Below are positions 6,989 through 14,433 of a stretch of DNA of 44,442 nt, in pieces (within the stretch, counting starts at the first letter, position 1; every line of letters begins with the position of its first letter). The notes beneath the pieces are model-generated. The model ran no database searches. It had not been told where the DNA came from and worked only from the letters and a program-made list of their open reading frames with translations. The DNA is taken from NCBI GenBank assembly GCA_044866075.1, contig JBIOTQ010000002.1, positions 1-44,442 of the forward strand. Reading direction: 5' to 3'. The translations under genes were made by a program, and so were the position numbers. The DNA comes from JBASRP01 sp044866075 (GTDB taxonomy: Bacteria > Actinomycetota > AC-67).

Positions 6989-7765
6989 ATGGAGACCGTG
7001 CTGTACGAGACCGACGGCCCCGTCGCCCGCGTCACGATCAACCGGCCGGACAAGCGCAACGCGCTGAACGTCACCGTGATGCGCGAGCTGCGGGAGGCTA
7101 TGGCGTCGGCGCGGGACGAGGCGGCGGTGCGCGTCGTCGTCTTGACCGGCGCGGGGGAAAAGGCGTTCAGCGCGGGCGGCGACCTCGGCGGTTTCTCCGC
7201 CGAGCAGTCGAAGGTCGAACAGCATCACCTGCGCGGCACGCTGGCCGATCTGTTCGAGGACATGGCCCGGCTAGGCAAGCCGGTCGTCGCGCGCGTCAAC
7301 GGGCACGCGCTGGCAGGCGGGTTCGGTCTGCTGTGCGGCTGCGATCTCGCGGTCGCGGCCGACACCGCCGAGTTCGGCATGCCCGAGATCAACATGGGCC
7401 TGTGGCCGTTCATCATCACGGCGGTGGTCTCACGGCGGCTGCCGCGCGCGAAAGCACTCGAGCTGATGATGACCGGCGAGCGGATCACGGCGGCGGACGC
7501 TCTGGCGTGCGGGGTCGTGAACCAGGTCGTGCCGGCCACGGACCTCGACAAGGCGGTCGACGAGCTGGCCGCCAAGCTCGCATCGAAGTCGCCGGCGATC
7601 ATCCGACTCGGAAAAGACTCGTTCTACGCGGCGCAAGACATGGGCTTCCGCGAGGCTCTGGATTACCTGCACGGGCAGCTCGCTGTGTGTCTCGAGAGCG
7701 AGGACACGATCGAGGGCGTCACGGCCTTCTTGCAGAAACGCGAGCCGAACTGGAAGGGACGCTAG
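6989..7765 (+). CDS. Enoyl-CoA hydratase/isomerase (crotonase) family
   Basis: A 258-residue crotonase. The oxyanion-hole segments FSAGGDLGGF and ALAGGFGLLCGCDLAVA are present, and the catalytic acid position is occupied by Glu in GMPEINMGLWP, so hydratase activity is plausible. The ATG at 6989 opens the conserved N-terminus (ETVLYETDGPVARVTINRPD); the frame extends upstream only through sequence antisense to DUF5317. The carboxyltransferase gene follows 81 bases downstream. Together they suggest a branched-chain or dicarboxylic acyl-CoA pathway; the exact substrate cannot be read from sequence. Confidence 0.9.
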   Translation: METVLYETDGPVARVTINRPDKRNALNVTVMRELREAMASARDEAAVRVVVLTGAGEKAFSAGGDLGGFSAEQSKVEQHHLRGTLADLFEDMARLGKPVVARVNGHALAGGFGLLCGCDLAVAADTAEFGMPEINMGLWPFIITAVVSRRLPRAKALELMMTGERITAADALACGVVNQVVPATDLDKAVDELAAKLASKSPAIIRLGKDSFYAAQDMGFREALDYLHGQLAVCLESEDTIEGVTAFLQKREPNWKGR

Positions 7766-7846
7766 ACTCCCTATCGCCCAGGCGGGCTCCGGAAAACTTC
7801 GGGGACATGCGGGCCCCGGCGACGAGCCCCCGGAAGGGAGGCCATC

Positions 7847-9484
7847 ATGGCCGACGACACCTCTCCAGGCGGCGCGCCCGCGCCCGCCGCCGAGCCGAAG
7901 CCGATGCCCACCCTCACCTACGAGGGGCCCGACATGCGCGGGCTCGTCGACGAGCTCACCGAGCGCAAAGGGAAACACCTCGGGATGGGCGGCCCCGACA
8001 AGATCGCCAAGCAGCACTCGCTCGGGAAGTTGACCGTCCGCGAACGCCTCGAGCTGCTGTTCGATCCAGGCTCGTTCTTGGAGACGGGTCTGCTCGGTCA
8101 TCACCAATCCGCGTCGCCGCAGATGCAGGGCAAGTTCACGCCGGGCGACGGCGTCGTGACCGGCGTCGGCGAGATCAACGGCCGCAAGACATGCCTCATC
8201 GCGTACGACTTCACCGTGATGGCCGGCTCGATGGGGATGGTCGGCGAGTTCAAGGCGATGCGCATGCGCGAGCTGGCGCTGCGGGAGCGGATCCCGATCG
8301 TGTGGCTGATCGATTCGGCGGGGGCCCGCATCCAGGAGGCGGCCGGTTCCACGTTCGCGCGGACCGGCGAGCTCTTCAAAGAGCAAGTCATCATGTCCGG
8401 GGTCGTACCGCAGGTGGCCGCGATGATGGGCCCCGGCGCGGCCGGCACCGCGTACATCCCCGGCCTCGCCGACTTCGTGCCGATGGTGAAGGGTGTGTCG
8501 TCGATGGCGCTCGGCGGGCCGCACCTGGTGAAGGCCGCCGTCGGTGAGGACGTCACCGAGCAGGAGATGGGCGGCTCGCAGGTCCACACCAAGATCTCGG
8601 GCGTCGCCGATCTCGAGGTCGCCGACGACCCCGAGTGCATCACGGCGGTGCGCACCTACCTCTCGTTCTTCCCGTCGTCGAACCTCGAGAAGCCGCCGCG
8701 CCGGGAGACCGGGGATCCGGCCGACCGCCGGTGCGAGGAGCTCTACGACATCGTCCCCGCCAACCCGCGGCAGGCGTACGACGTCCGGCGCGTGATCAAG
8801 ACGATCGTCGACGAGGGCGAGTTCTTCCCGATGAAACCCGACTGGGCACGGTCTTTGGTCACCGGGTTCGCGCGATTCGGCGGGCGGCCGGTCGGGATCA
8901 TCGCCAACCAGCCGATGTTCCTCGGCGGCGCGATCGACGTGAACGCCGCGGACAAAGCGGCGCGGTTCGTGTGGCTGTGCGACGCGTTCCACATCCCACT
9001 GGTCTTCTTGATGGACTGCCCAGGCTTCCTGGTCGGCTCGAAGGTCGAGAAGGAAGGCATCATCCGCCACGGCTCCAAGATGCTCTACGCGGTCTCGGAG
9101 GCCACCGTCCCGAAGATCACTGTGGTGCTCCGAAAAGGGTACGGCGCCGGCTACTACGTGATGAACGGGCGCGCCTACGAGCCCGACCTGATCGTCGGCT
9201 GGCCCACGGCGGAGATCAGCGTCATGGGTCCCGAAGGCGCAGTGAACATCATCGGACGCTCGATCCTCGAGAAGATCCCCGAGGCGGAGCGCGACGAGAA
9301 GCGCGACGAGATGATCGCCGCCGTGCGCGCGATGATCGGCCCGTACATCGCCGCCGGCTGGAGCTTCATCGACGACCTGATCGACCCGGCCGACACCCGC
9401 CGCGTGATCTCCAAAGGACTCGAACACGCCGAGACGAAGCACATGGAGCGGCCCTGGCGGAAACACGGGGTGCTACCGGTCTAG
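7847..9484 (+). CDS. Acyl-CoA carboxylase carboxyltransferase (beta) subunit
   Basis: A 545-residue carboxyltransferase of the propionyl/methylcrotonyl-CoA carboxylase beta type. Both crotonase-like halves are seen: IDSAGARIQEA and GPGAAGTAYIPGLADFVPM in the first, MDCPGFLVGSKVEKEG and GYGAGYYVMNGRAYEPD in the second, ending in the usual RPWRKHG tail. The ATG has GGGAGG upstream. It would transfer carboxyl from biotin to an acyl-CoA, but the biotin carboxylase subunit is not in the window; the 70-residue carrier at 11953 may supply the biotin domain. Substrate choice cannot be decided here. A coding-like fragment follows its stop in the same frame. Confidence 0.93.
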   Translation: MADDTSPGGAPAPAAEPKPMPTLTYEGPDMRGLVDELTERKGKHLGMGGPDKIAKQHSLGKLTVRERLELLFDPGSFLETGLLGHHQSASPQMQGKFTPGDGVVTGVGEINGRKTCLIAYDFTVMAGSMGMVGEFKAMRMRELALRERIPIVWLIDSAGARIQEAAGSTFARTGELFKEQVIMSGVVPQVAAMMGPGAAGTAYIPGLADFVPMVKGVSSMALGGPHLVKAAVGEDVTEQEMGGSQVHTKISGVADLEVADDPECITAVRTYLSFFPSSNLEKPPRRETGDPADRRCEELYDIVPANPRQAYDVRRVIKTIVDEGEFFPMKPDWARSLVTGFARFGGRPVGIIANQPMFLGGAIDVNAADKAARFVWLCDAFHIPLVFLMDCPGFLVGSKVEKEGIIRHGSKMLYAVSEATVPKITVVLRKGYGAGYYVMNGRAYEPDLIVGWPTAEISVMGPEGAVNIIGRSILEKIPEAERDEKRDEMIAAVRAMIGPYIAAGWSFIDDLIDPADTRRVISKGLEHAETKHMERPWRKHGVLPV

Positions 9485-9715
9485 CGCGAGGAGGTCGTCC
9501 GGCGACTCACCGGCAAGGAGCGGATCCAGTCGCCGGCGGACCTGCCGTTCACCGGGCTGATCGCGCACATGGCCGGGGAAAGCAAGAACGGCTTCTGCGC
9601 CGTCGAGCGCTTCCGCGAGGCTCTCGGCCCTATCCTGCAAGAGGTCGGCATCGAGGAGTCTCCCGACTTCTTCCCTGGCGCACACGTTCATGTCGCCATA
9701 GAGAAACTGTCGTAG
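9485..9715 (+). pseudogene. Orphan coding fragment directly after the carboxyltransferase stop
   Basis: Seventy-six sense codons run from the TAG of the carboxyltransferase gene (9482-9484) to the next TAG (9713-9715), in the same frame, with nearly all third positions G or C through most of the length. The predicted sequence (for example SPADLPFTGLIAHMAG and PDFFPGAHVHVAIEKLS) looks like a real C-terminal domain, but no ATG, GTG or TTG occurs before ATG 9569. The upstream protein already has a complete normal C-terminus, so readthrough is unlikely. I interpret it as an N-terminally truncated gene remnant; a 48-residue protein from 9569 is the alternative. Family not recognised. Confidence 0.5.
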
Positions 9716-9723
9716 GCGGGGGC

Positions 9724-9729
9724 TACCCT
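9724..9729 (+). promoter_or_regulatory. -10 box TACCCT for the Phd-winged-helix gene
   Basis: TACCCT is positioned so that transcription would begin near 9736, just where the TGCC repeats start. Confidence 0.35.
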
Positions 9730-9738
9730 CCAGAAGGT

Positions 9739-9772
9739 GCCTGCCATGCCTGACATGCCTGCCATGGCAGGC
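9739..9772. promoter_or_regulatory. Palindromic operator upstream of the Phd-like gene
   Basis: GCCTGCCATGCC (9739-9750) is followed by TGACATGCC and the perfect 16-bp palindrome GCCTGCCATGGCAGGC (9757-9772). The three TGCCATG/TGACATG units begin close to the inferred transcription start and lie 32 bases before the start codon at 9804, the usual place for autoregulation by a Phd-type protein. Confidence 0.55.
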
Positions 9773-9803
9773 GGTCTGCCGAGGGCATGCGAGGGAGGTC
9801 TAG

Positions 9804-10265
9804 ATGGTCGCGCCGCGAAAGACGCGGGCCGTGAGTACTCGGGAGGCTCAACGGCACCTGTCCCAACTGCTCGACGAGATCGATCGGGAAGAATCGGCCG
9901 TGCTGATCGTGCGGTACGGGCGCCCGGCCGCGATGCTCGTCCCATTCGAGGAGACAGGCCAAGTCGTCAAACTTCCGCGGATCTCAGAGATCGGGCTCTC
10001 GTCGGGCGAAGTCGTTGAGACCGATGCTGACGATGACGTCGACCTCGACGCCGACCAAACGTGCGTCCTGCTCGACATGGCGCATTGCACCGACGTGAAG
10101 TGGACCCTGGACCGGCTCTATCGCGATCGTTCTCGGGCCAATCATCTTCTCGTCGCTGTTTCGCGTTTGGAGCTCAGTGGGCTGGTCGAACGTGAATGGC
10201 ACGGGGGCTTCAACATGAGCCGCAAGGGAAGGCGAGTGGCGCGGAGGCTAGACTCGACGGGGTGA
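9804..10265 (+). CDS. Phd/YefM-type antitoxin domain fused to a winged helix
   Basis: A 153-residue protein. Residues 8-55 (VSTREAQRHLSQLLDEIDREE, then VLIVRYGRPAAMLVPFEE) form a Phd/YefM antitoxin-type DNA-binding domain. After an acidic linker, residues 88-150 (LLDMAHCTDVKWTLDRLYRD ... VSRLELSGLVERE) resemble a winged helix such as that at the end of DprA. GGGAGG lies seven bases before the ATG. No toxin gene is adjacent; the next gene, clpS, overlaps by four bases (GTGA). It is more likely a stand-alone transcription factor than half of a toxin-antitoxin pair, and the upstream palindrome is its probable operator. Confidence 0.75.
   Translation: MVAPRKTRAVSTREAQRHLSQLLDEIDREESAVLIVRYGRPAAMLVPFEETGQVVKLPRISEIGLSSGEVVETDADDDVDLDADQTCVLLDMAHCTDVKWTLDRLYRDRSRANHLLVAVSRLELSGLVEREWHGGFNMSRKGRRVARRLDSTG
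10249..10254 (+). promoter_or_regulatory. -10 box TAGACT, leaderless clpS
   Basis: Seven bases before the clpS GTG at 10262 and inside the end of the preceding gene. It would allow clpS to be expressed independently. Confidence 0.5.
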
Positions 10266-10555
10266 GCACAACCGCGCCGACCACGGTCGAGCGGCCTGAG
10301 GTCGAAGAGGTCGTTCGGCTCGACAAGCCGTGGTTGGTCGTCGTGTGGAACGATCCGATCAACCTCATGAGCTACGTCACGTACGTGTTCCAGAAACTCT
10401 TCGGGTTCCCGCGCGAGAAGGCACACAAGCTCATGCTCCAAGTCCACTACGAGGGGCGCGCGATCGTGGCCAGTGGGCCGCGGGAGAAGTGCGAAGCCGA
10501 CGTTGCGCGCCTGCACTCGCATGGGTTGTGGGCGACTCTGTACAAGGAGGACTGA
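10262..10555 (+). CDS. clpS: ATP-dependent Clp protease adaptor ClpS
   Basis: A 97-residue ClpS adaptor, which delivers N-degron substrates to the ClpC/ClpA ATPase. Family residues are visible in VVWNDPINLMSYVTYVF, the helix AHKLMLQVHYEGRAIV and the closing RLHSHGLWATL. The GTG at 10262 overlaps the preceding TGA (GTGA) and has a TAGACT box seven bases upstream. It is followed immediately by the DUF2017 gene, an arrangement conserved across Actinomycetota. Confidence 0.92.
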   Translation: MSTTAPTTVERPEVEEVVRLDKPWLVVVWNDPINLMSYVTYVFQKLFGFPREKAHKLMLQVHYEGRAIVASGPREKCEADVARLHSHGLWATLYKED

Positions 10556-11053
10556 GTGGCGACCGGCGGTCCGTTCGCGCGACGGCGCAAGGGCGGCATC
10601 GATGTGACCCTCACCGAGCCCGAGATCGCGATCCTGCGCTCGGTGGTCGAGCAGATGGAAGTGGTGCTCGTCGCGCCCGAAGAGATCCCGCACACGCGAC
10701 GGCTCTTCCCGCCGGCCTACACGGACGACGAGGAGGCGCAGGCCGAGTTCGCGCGGTTGATGACCGCCGATCTCGCCGACGGGAAGCGCCGGGCTCTGGC
10801 ATCGGTCAAGGCGACGCTCGAGCGGGGGTCATTGAAGAAGGATGCGTGGCGCGTCGGCCTCTCGGCCGAGGAAGCGGAGGACTGGCTCGCCGTGCTGAAC
10901 GACGCGCGACTCACGCTCGGGACGCGGCTTGACGTAACCGAGGAGACCTACGACAAAGAGATCGACCCGTCGGATCCGGACGCCGCCGCGCTGGAGATAT
11001 TCCGGTACCTGGGCTACATCGAGGAGTGGCTCGTCGAGACGCTGATGGGTTAG
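10556..11053 (+). CDS. DUF2017 protein, AosR-type
   Basis: A 165-residue DUF2017 protein, mostly helical, starting at a GTG just after the clpS stop with AAGGAGG upstream. Recognisable parts are LTEPEIAILRSVVEQM, DEEAQAEFARLMTADLADGK and DAAALEIFRYLGYIEEWLVE. The mycobacterial member (Rv1332, AosR) is reported to act with SigH in the oxidative-stress response; here a SigR-type sigma factor is encoded nine kilobases away. The functional link in this organism is inference. Confidence 0.88.
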   Translation: MATGGPFARRRKGGIDVTLTEPEIAILRSVVEQMEVVLVAPEEIPHTRRLFPPAYTDDEEAQAEFARLMTADLADGKRRALASVKATLERGSLKKDAWRVGLSAEEAEDWLAVLNDARLTLGTRLDVTEETYDKEIDPSDPDAAALEIFRYLGYIEEWLVETLMG

Positions 11054-11079
11054 CCTCGCCGCCCGAGCGAGGAGGAATC

Positions 11080-11949
11080 ATGGCCGTCGAAGACAAGGTC
11101 ATCATCACGGTTGCGCTGTCCGGCGTGGCCGCCAATCGCACTCAGTGCCCGCACATCCCGTACACGCCTGAGGAGTACGCGGCGGAGACGAAGCGCTCGT
11201 TCGACGAGGGCTGCCGCATGGTTCACATCCACGCGCGCGAGCCCGACGGCACGCCGACGCACCGCGTCGGGGCCTACAAGGACATCCGCGACGCGATCCT
11301 CTCGGAGTGCCCGGAGATGATCATCAACTTCTCGACGGGCTCGGTCGGGATACCGGTCGAGGAGCGCATCGCGCACATCCGCGAGCTGAAGCCGGATATC
11401 GGCGCGCTCAACATGGGGTCGATGAACTACGCGAAGTACTCCGAGCGCCGGAAAGAATTCGTCTTCGACATGGTGTTCCAGAACCCGTTCGTCGACATCC
11501 TCAAGTTCCTCAACACGATGAACGAGGTCAAGGTGAAGCCGGAGCTCGAGTGCTTCGACTCCGGTCACATCGGCAACTGCATCCCGCTGCTCGACATGGG
11601 TGTTCTCAAACTGCCGCTGCACTTCTCACTGATCCACGGGGTGCTCGGTGGAGCGCTGCCGACGGCACGCTCACTGGCGTACATGTCGTCGATCCTCCCG
11701 CAACCGAGCGACTGGGAGGTCATCGGCGTGTCGCACGAGCAATGGCTGCTCGTGTCGGCGGCGTGCACGCTCGGCGGCAACGTCCGCGTGGGATACGAGG
11801 ACAACTTCTATCTCCCCGACGGTGAGATGGCGAAGAGCAACGGTGAGCTCACCGCCGCAGCGGCGCGCATCGCGCGCGATACGGGACGGGACATCGCGTC
11901 GCCCGACGAGGCCCGAAAGCTGATGGCGCTTCCGCCCCGCCAGGCCTGA
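11080..11949 (+). CDS. BKACE family beta-keto acid cleavage enzyme (DUF849)
   Basis: A 289-residue member of the BKACE/Kce family, zinc-dependent TIM-barrel enzymes that cleave a beta-keto acid with acetyl-CoA to give acetoacetate and a new acyl-CoA. The zinc-binding HxH pair is in MVHIHARE (His49, His51), and the C-terminal segment GGNVRVGYEDNFYLPDG is typical. GGAGGAA precedes the ATG. Founding members act on 3-keto-5-aminohexanoate from lysine, but the family has many substrates, so the keto acid is unknown here. The biotin carrier and a second crotonase follow directly, suggesting a common catabolic operon. Confidence 0.88.
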   Translation: MAVEDKVIITVALSGVAANRTQCPHIPYTPEEYAAETKRSFDEGCRMVHIHAREPDGTPTHRVGAYKDIRDAILSECPEMIINFSTGSVGIPVEERIAHIRELKPDIGALNMGSMNYAKYSERRKEFVFDMVFQNPFVDILKFLNTMNEVKVKPELECFDSGHIGNCIPLLDMGVLKLPLHFSLIHGVLGGALPTARSLAYMSSILPQPSDWEVIGVSHEQWLLVSAACTLGGNVRVGYEDNFYLPDGEMAKSNGELTAAAARIARDTGRDIASPDEARKLMALPPRQA

Positions 11950-11952
11950 CGC

Positions 11953-12165
11953 ATGGCGAACGTGGAGGCGGAGATGGTCGCGAACGTCTGGAAGGTTCTG
12001 GTCCAGCCGGGCGCCGAAGTCGCCGAGGGCGACACTCTCGTGATCCTGGAGTCGATGAAGATGGAGATCCCCGTCGTCGCCCCGCAAGGCGGTACCGTCA
12101 CGGCCGTGAACGTCGTCGAAGGCGGAGTCGTGCAGGAAGGCGACGTGATCGCCGTCGTGGAATAG
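11953..12165 (+). CDS. Small biotin carboxyl carrier protein, TB7.3 type
   Basis: A 70-residue stand-alone biotinyl/lipoyl domain with the biotinylation motif ESMKME (Lys36). Length, N-terminus (ANVEAEMVANVWKVLVQPG) and position next to pdtaS match mycobacterial TB7.3 (Rv3221c). It probably serves as carrier for an acyl-CoA carboxylase such as the one whose carboxyltransferase is at 7847, although no biotin carboxylase is in the window. It lies between the BKACE gene (3-base gap) and the crotonase gene (directly adjoining). Confidence 0.92.
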   Translation: MANVEAEMVANVWKVLVQPGAEVAEGDTLVILESMKMEIPVVAPQGGTVTAVNVVEGGVVQEGDVIAVVE

Positions 12166-12954
12166 GTGTCCGACCTCGTCCGCGTCGAGCGCGGCCGCGT
12201 CGCGGTCGTCACGCTGAACCGTCCCGACCACCGTAACGCGCTGAACCACGAGATGCTGGCGCTGCTCCAGGACGCTCTCGAAGGGATCGCGAAGGACGAG
12301 GACGCCCGATGCGTCCTGCTGCGCGGCGAGGGGAGCCACTTCTGCGCCGGTGCCGACTTCGGCGACGTCGCGGCCGGCGCGGCGGAGAGCGCGCGCTACG
12401 GCGGCGGCTTCGAAGGGCTCCTGCGCGCGATCGAGGAGTACACCCTCCCGGTCGTCTGCGCCGTGCGGGGCGCAGCCCTCGGCGCCGGATGCCAGCTGCT
12501 GGCGGCAGCCGATCTGGCCGTGGCGGCCGACGACGCGAAGATCGGGATCCCGTCGGCCAAGCTCGGGATCCTGCTCGACCTCGAGAAGGTCGAGCGCATG
12601 GTGCGGGTCGTCGGCGCGTCGCGGGCGCGCGAGATGCTACTGACGGGACGCGAGCTGAACGGCCCCGAGGCTGCCGCATGGGGACTCGTCACCAGAACGG
12701 TCAGGGCGAAAGACGTCGAGGCCGCGGCCCGCGCCGTGGCGGAAGGGGTTGCGAACAACGCTCCGCTATCCGTCCGCGGCAGCAAGGCGGCGATCAGGAC
12801 CGTGCTCCGGCATCGCGGGCTCGACCGCGCGACCGACACCGGCGTCTTCGCAGCGCACGACGAGGAGGCCCTGAGGGCCTTGACGAGCGCCGACGTTCAG
12901 GAGGGTCTCGCCGCGATGCGCGAGCGGCGCCGTCCCGACTTCACGGGCGGCTAG
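12166..12954 (+). CDS. Crotonase-family protein lacking the usual catalytic Glu
   Basis: A 262-residue crotonase starting at a GTG directly after the stop of the biotin carrier gene. The oxyanion-hole segments FCAGADFGDV and ALGAGCQLLAAADLAVA are present. The segment that usually carries the second acid (PExxLG) reads IPSAKLGILLD, with Ser in place of Glu, so a standard syn-hydratase mechanism is unlikely; isomerase or hydrolase chemistry are possible. Co-translation with the carrier and BKACE genes suggests a role in the same acyl-CoA pathway. Confidence 0.88.
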   Translation: MSDLVRVERGRVAVVTLNRPDHRNALNHEMLALLQDALEGIAKDEDARCVLLRGEGSHFCAGADFGDVAAGAAESARYGGGFEGLLRAIEEYTLPVVCAVRGAALGAGCQLLAAADLAVAADDAKIGIPSAKLGILLDLEKVERMVRVVGASRAREMLLTGRELNGPEAAAWGLVTRTVRAKDVEAAARAVAEGVANNAPLSVRGSKAAIRTVLRHRGLDRATDTGVFAAHDEEALRALTSADVQEGLAAMRERRRPDFTGG

Positions 12955-12960
12955 CCCCCG

Positions 12961-12966
12961 TATGCT
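12961..12966 (+). promoter_or_regulatory. -10 box TATGCT, leaderless pdtaS
   Basis: Nine bases before the ATG of pdtaS; no ribosome site is present. Confidence 0.5.
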
Positions 12967-12975
12967 TGATGGGCG

Positions 12976-14433
12976 ATGTCTGTTCTGTCGAGCCTCGCCC
13001 GCCGCCACACGACGCTCTCCGAGCGCGAGGTGGAGCACCTCCACCACCTCGTCGCCGACTGGCAGCTGCTGGCCGACCTGAACTTCGCCGACCTGCTCCT
13101 CTTCGGATCACTGCGCGATCGCGAGGCGTACGTCGTCCTGGCCCAGGTCCGGCCCTACCCGGCGCAGACGCTGTACCAGGAGGACATGGTCGGGCACATC
13201 GTCGAGGCGCGGGACCGCGATCGCGTCCGGCTCGCTTTCGCCGAGGAACGCATCGTGCGCGAGGGCGACCCCGAGTGGCGCGAGGGCACGCCCATCCGCG
13301 AGGAGGCGATCCCCGTGCGGTTCCGCGCCCGCGCGATCGCCGTCGTCAGCGCGGAGCAGAACCTCGCCACGGCGCGGACGCCGTCCCAGCTGGAGCTCTC
13401 GTACCTGCAAGCCGCCGCCGACCTCCAGCAGATGATCGCCGACGGCGACTTCCCGTTCCCGACGAACGAGGAGCGTGAGGTCTCGCCGCGCGTCGGCGAC
13501 GGCTTCCTCCGTCTCGACCCGAACGGCGTGATCGTGTACGCGAGCCCGAACGCGGTCTCGGCGTATCGCCGGCTCGGCGTGACGGCGAACCTGATCGGGG
13601 AGCACCTCGGCAAGCTCGAGTTCGACGAGACGAACACCCTCGAGGAGCTCCGGCGCGGCCGGGCCGTCGAGGACGAGATCGAGGCGAGCGGGGCCTGGGT
13701 CTACCGCCGCTTCCTCCCGCTCGTGCACGGCGGCGACGTCGCCGGCGCGATCGGGGTCCTCCGCGACGTGACCGAGCTCCGGCATCGCGACCGCATGCTT
13801 CTGCTCAAAGACGCGACGATCCGCGAGATCCACCACCGCGTGAAGAACAACCTCCAGACGGTCGCGTCGCTGCTGCGCATGCAAGGACGCCGGATGTCGT
13901 CCGAGGAAGCCAGGGCCGCCCTCGAGGAGAGCGTGCGGCGGATCTCTTCGATCGCTCTCGTACACGAGACGCTGTCGCAGGACTCGCACGAGCGCGTCGA
14001 TTTCGACCGCGTGGCCGGGCGCGTCGTCCAGATGGTGCAGGAGGGATTCGCGGACCCGGAACGCCCGATGCGCTTCAAGGTCGATGGATCGGCCGGCGAC
14101 CTGCCCAGCGAGATCGCGACGCCGCTGGCGTTGATCGTCGCCGAGCTGATCCAGAACGCCGTCGAGCACGCCGCGGGCGAGGACGGGACGTCCCTCGCGG
14201 TGTCGCTCGAGATGGCGCGCACGCCGGCGCGCGTCCGCCTCGCGGTCGCCGACGACGGGCGAGGGATGCCGCCGGGCTTCACGCTCGACGGCGATGCTAA
14301 TCTCGGGCTCCAGATCGTGCGGACGCTCGTCGAGAGCGAACTCGGCGGCTCGATCGAGATCACCCCCAACGAGCCCGGGACGCGCGTTTCCATCTCCGTC
14401 CCTCTCGACCGCGGCCGCGGCCCTGCGACGTGA
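12976..14433 (+). CDS. pdtaS: Sensor histidine kinase, PdtaS type
   Basis: A 485-residue soluble histidine kinase. Order: N-terminal GAF-like sensor (about 1-145), PAS domain (about 170-270, GDGFLRLDPNGVIVYASPNA), HisKA_2 dimerisation/phosphoacceptor helix REIHHRVKNNLQTVASLL (His286/His287), and HATPase_c with VAELIQNAVEHA, ADDGRGMP and NLGLQIVRTLV. Length and arrangement match actinobacterial PdtaS, which signals through the antiterminator-type regulator PdtaR; PdtaR is not in this window. It has no membrane segment. The next gene overlaps its stop by four bases (GTGA). Confidence 0.92.
   Translation: MSVLSSLARRHTTLSEREVEHLHHLVADWQLLADLNFADLLLFGSLRDREAYVVLAQVRPYPAQTLYQEDMVGHIVEARDRDRVRLAFAEERIVREGDPEWREGTPIREEAIPVRFRARAIAVVSAEQNLATARTPSQLELSYLQAAADLQQMIADGDFPFPTNEEREVSPRVGDGFLRLDPNGVIVYASPNAVSAYRRLGVTANLIGEHLGKLEFDETNTLEELRRGRAVEDEIEASGAWVYRRFLPLVHGGDVAGAIGVLRDVTELRHRDRMLLLKDATIREIHHRVKNNLQTVASLLRMQGRRMSSEEARAALEESVRRISSIALVHETLSQDSHERVDFDRVAGRVVQMVQEGFADPERPMRFKVDGSAGDLPSEIATPLALIVAELIQNAVEHAAGEDGTSLAVSLEMARTPARVRLAVADDGRGMPPGFTLDGDANLGLQIVRTLVESELGGSIEITPNEPGTRVSISVPLDRGRGPAT

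Noticed and set aside
7430..9466. Long open frame of 678 codons on the minus strand, opposite the carboxyltransferase gene
   Set aside because: It is antisense to a clearly identified enzyme and its composition is the typical Arg/His/Asp-rich shadow of GC-rich third positions.
9482..9715. Stop-codon readthrough (for example pyrrolysine) joining the carboxyltransferase to the following frame
   Set aside because: The carboxyltransferase already ends with its usual C-terminus, and no readthrough signal is visible.
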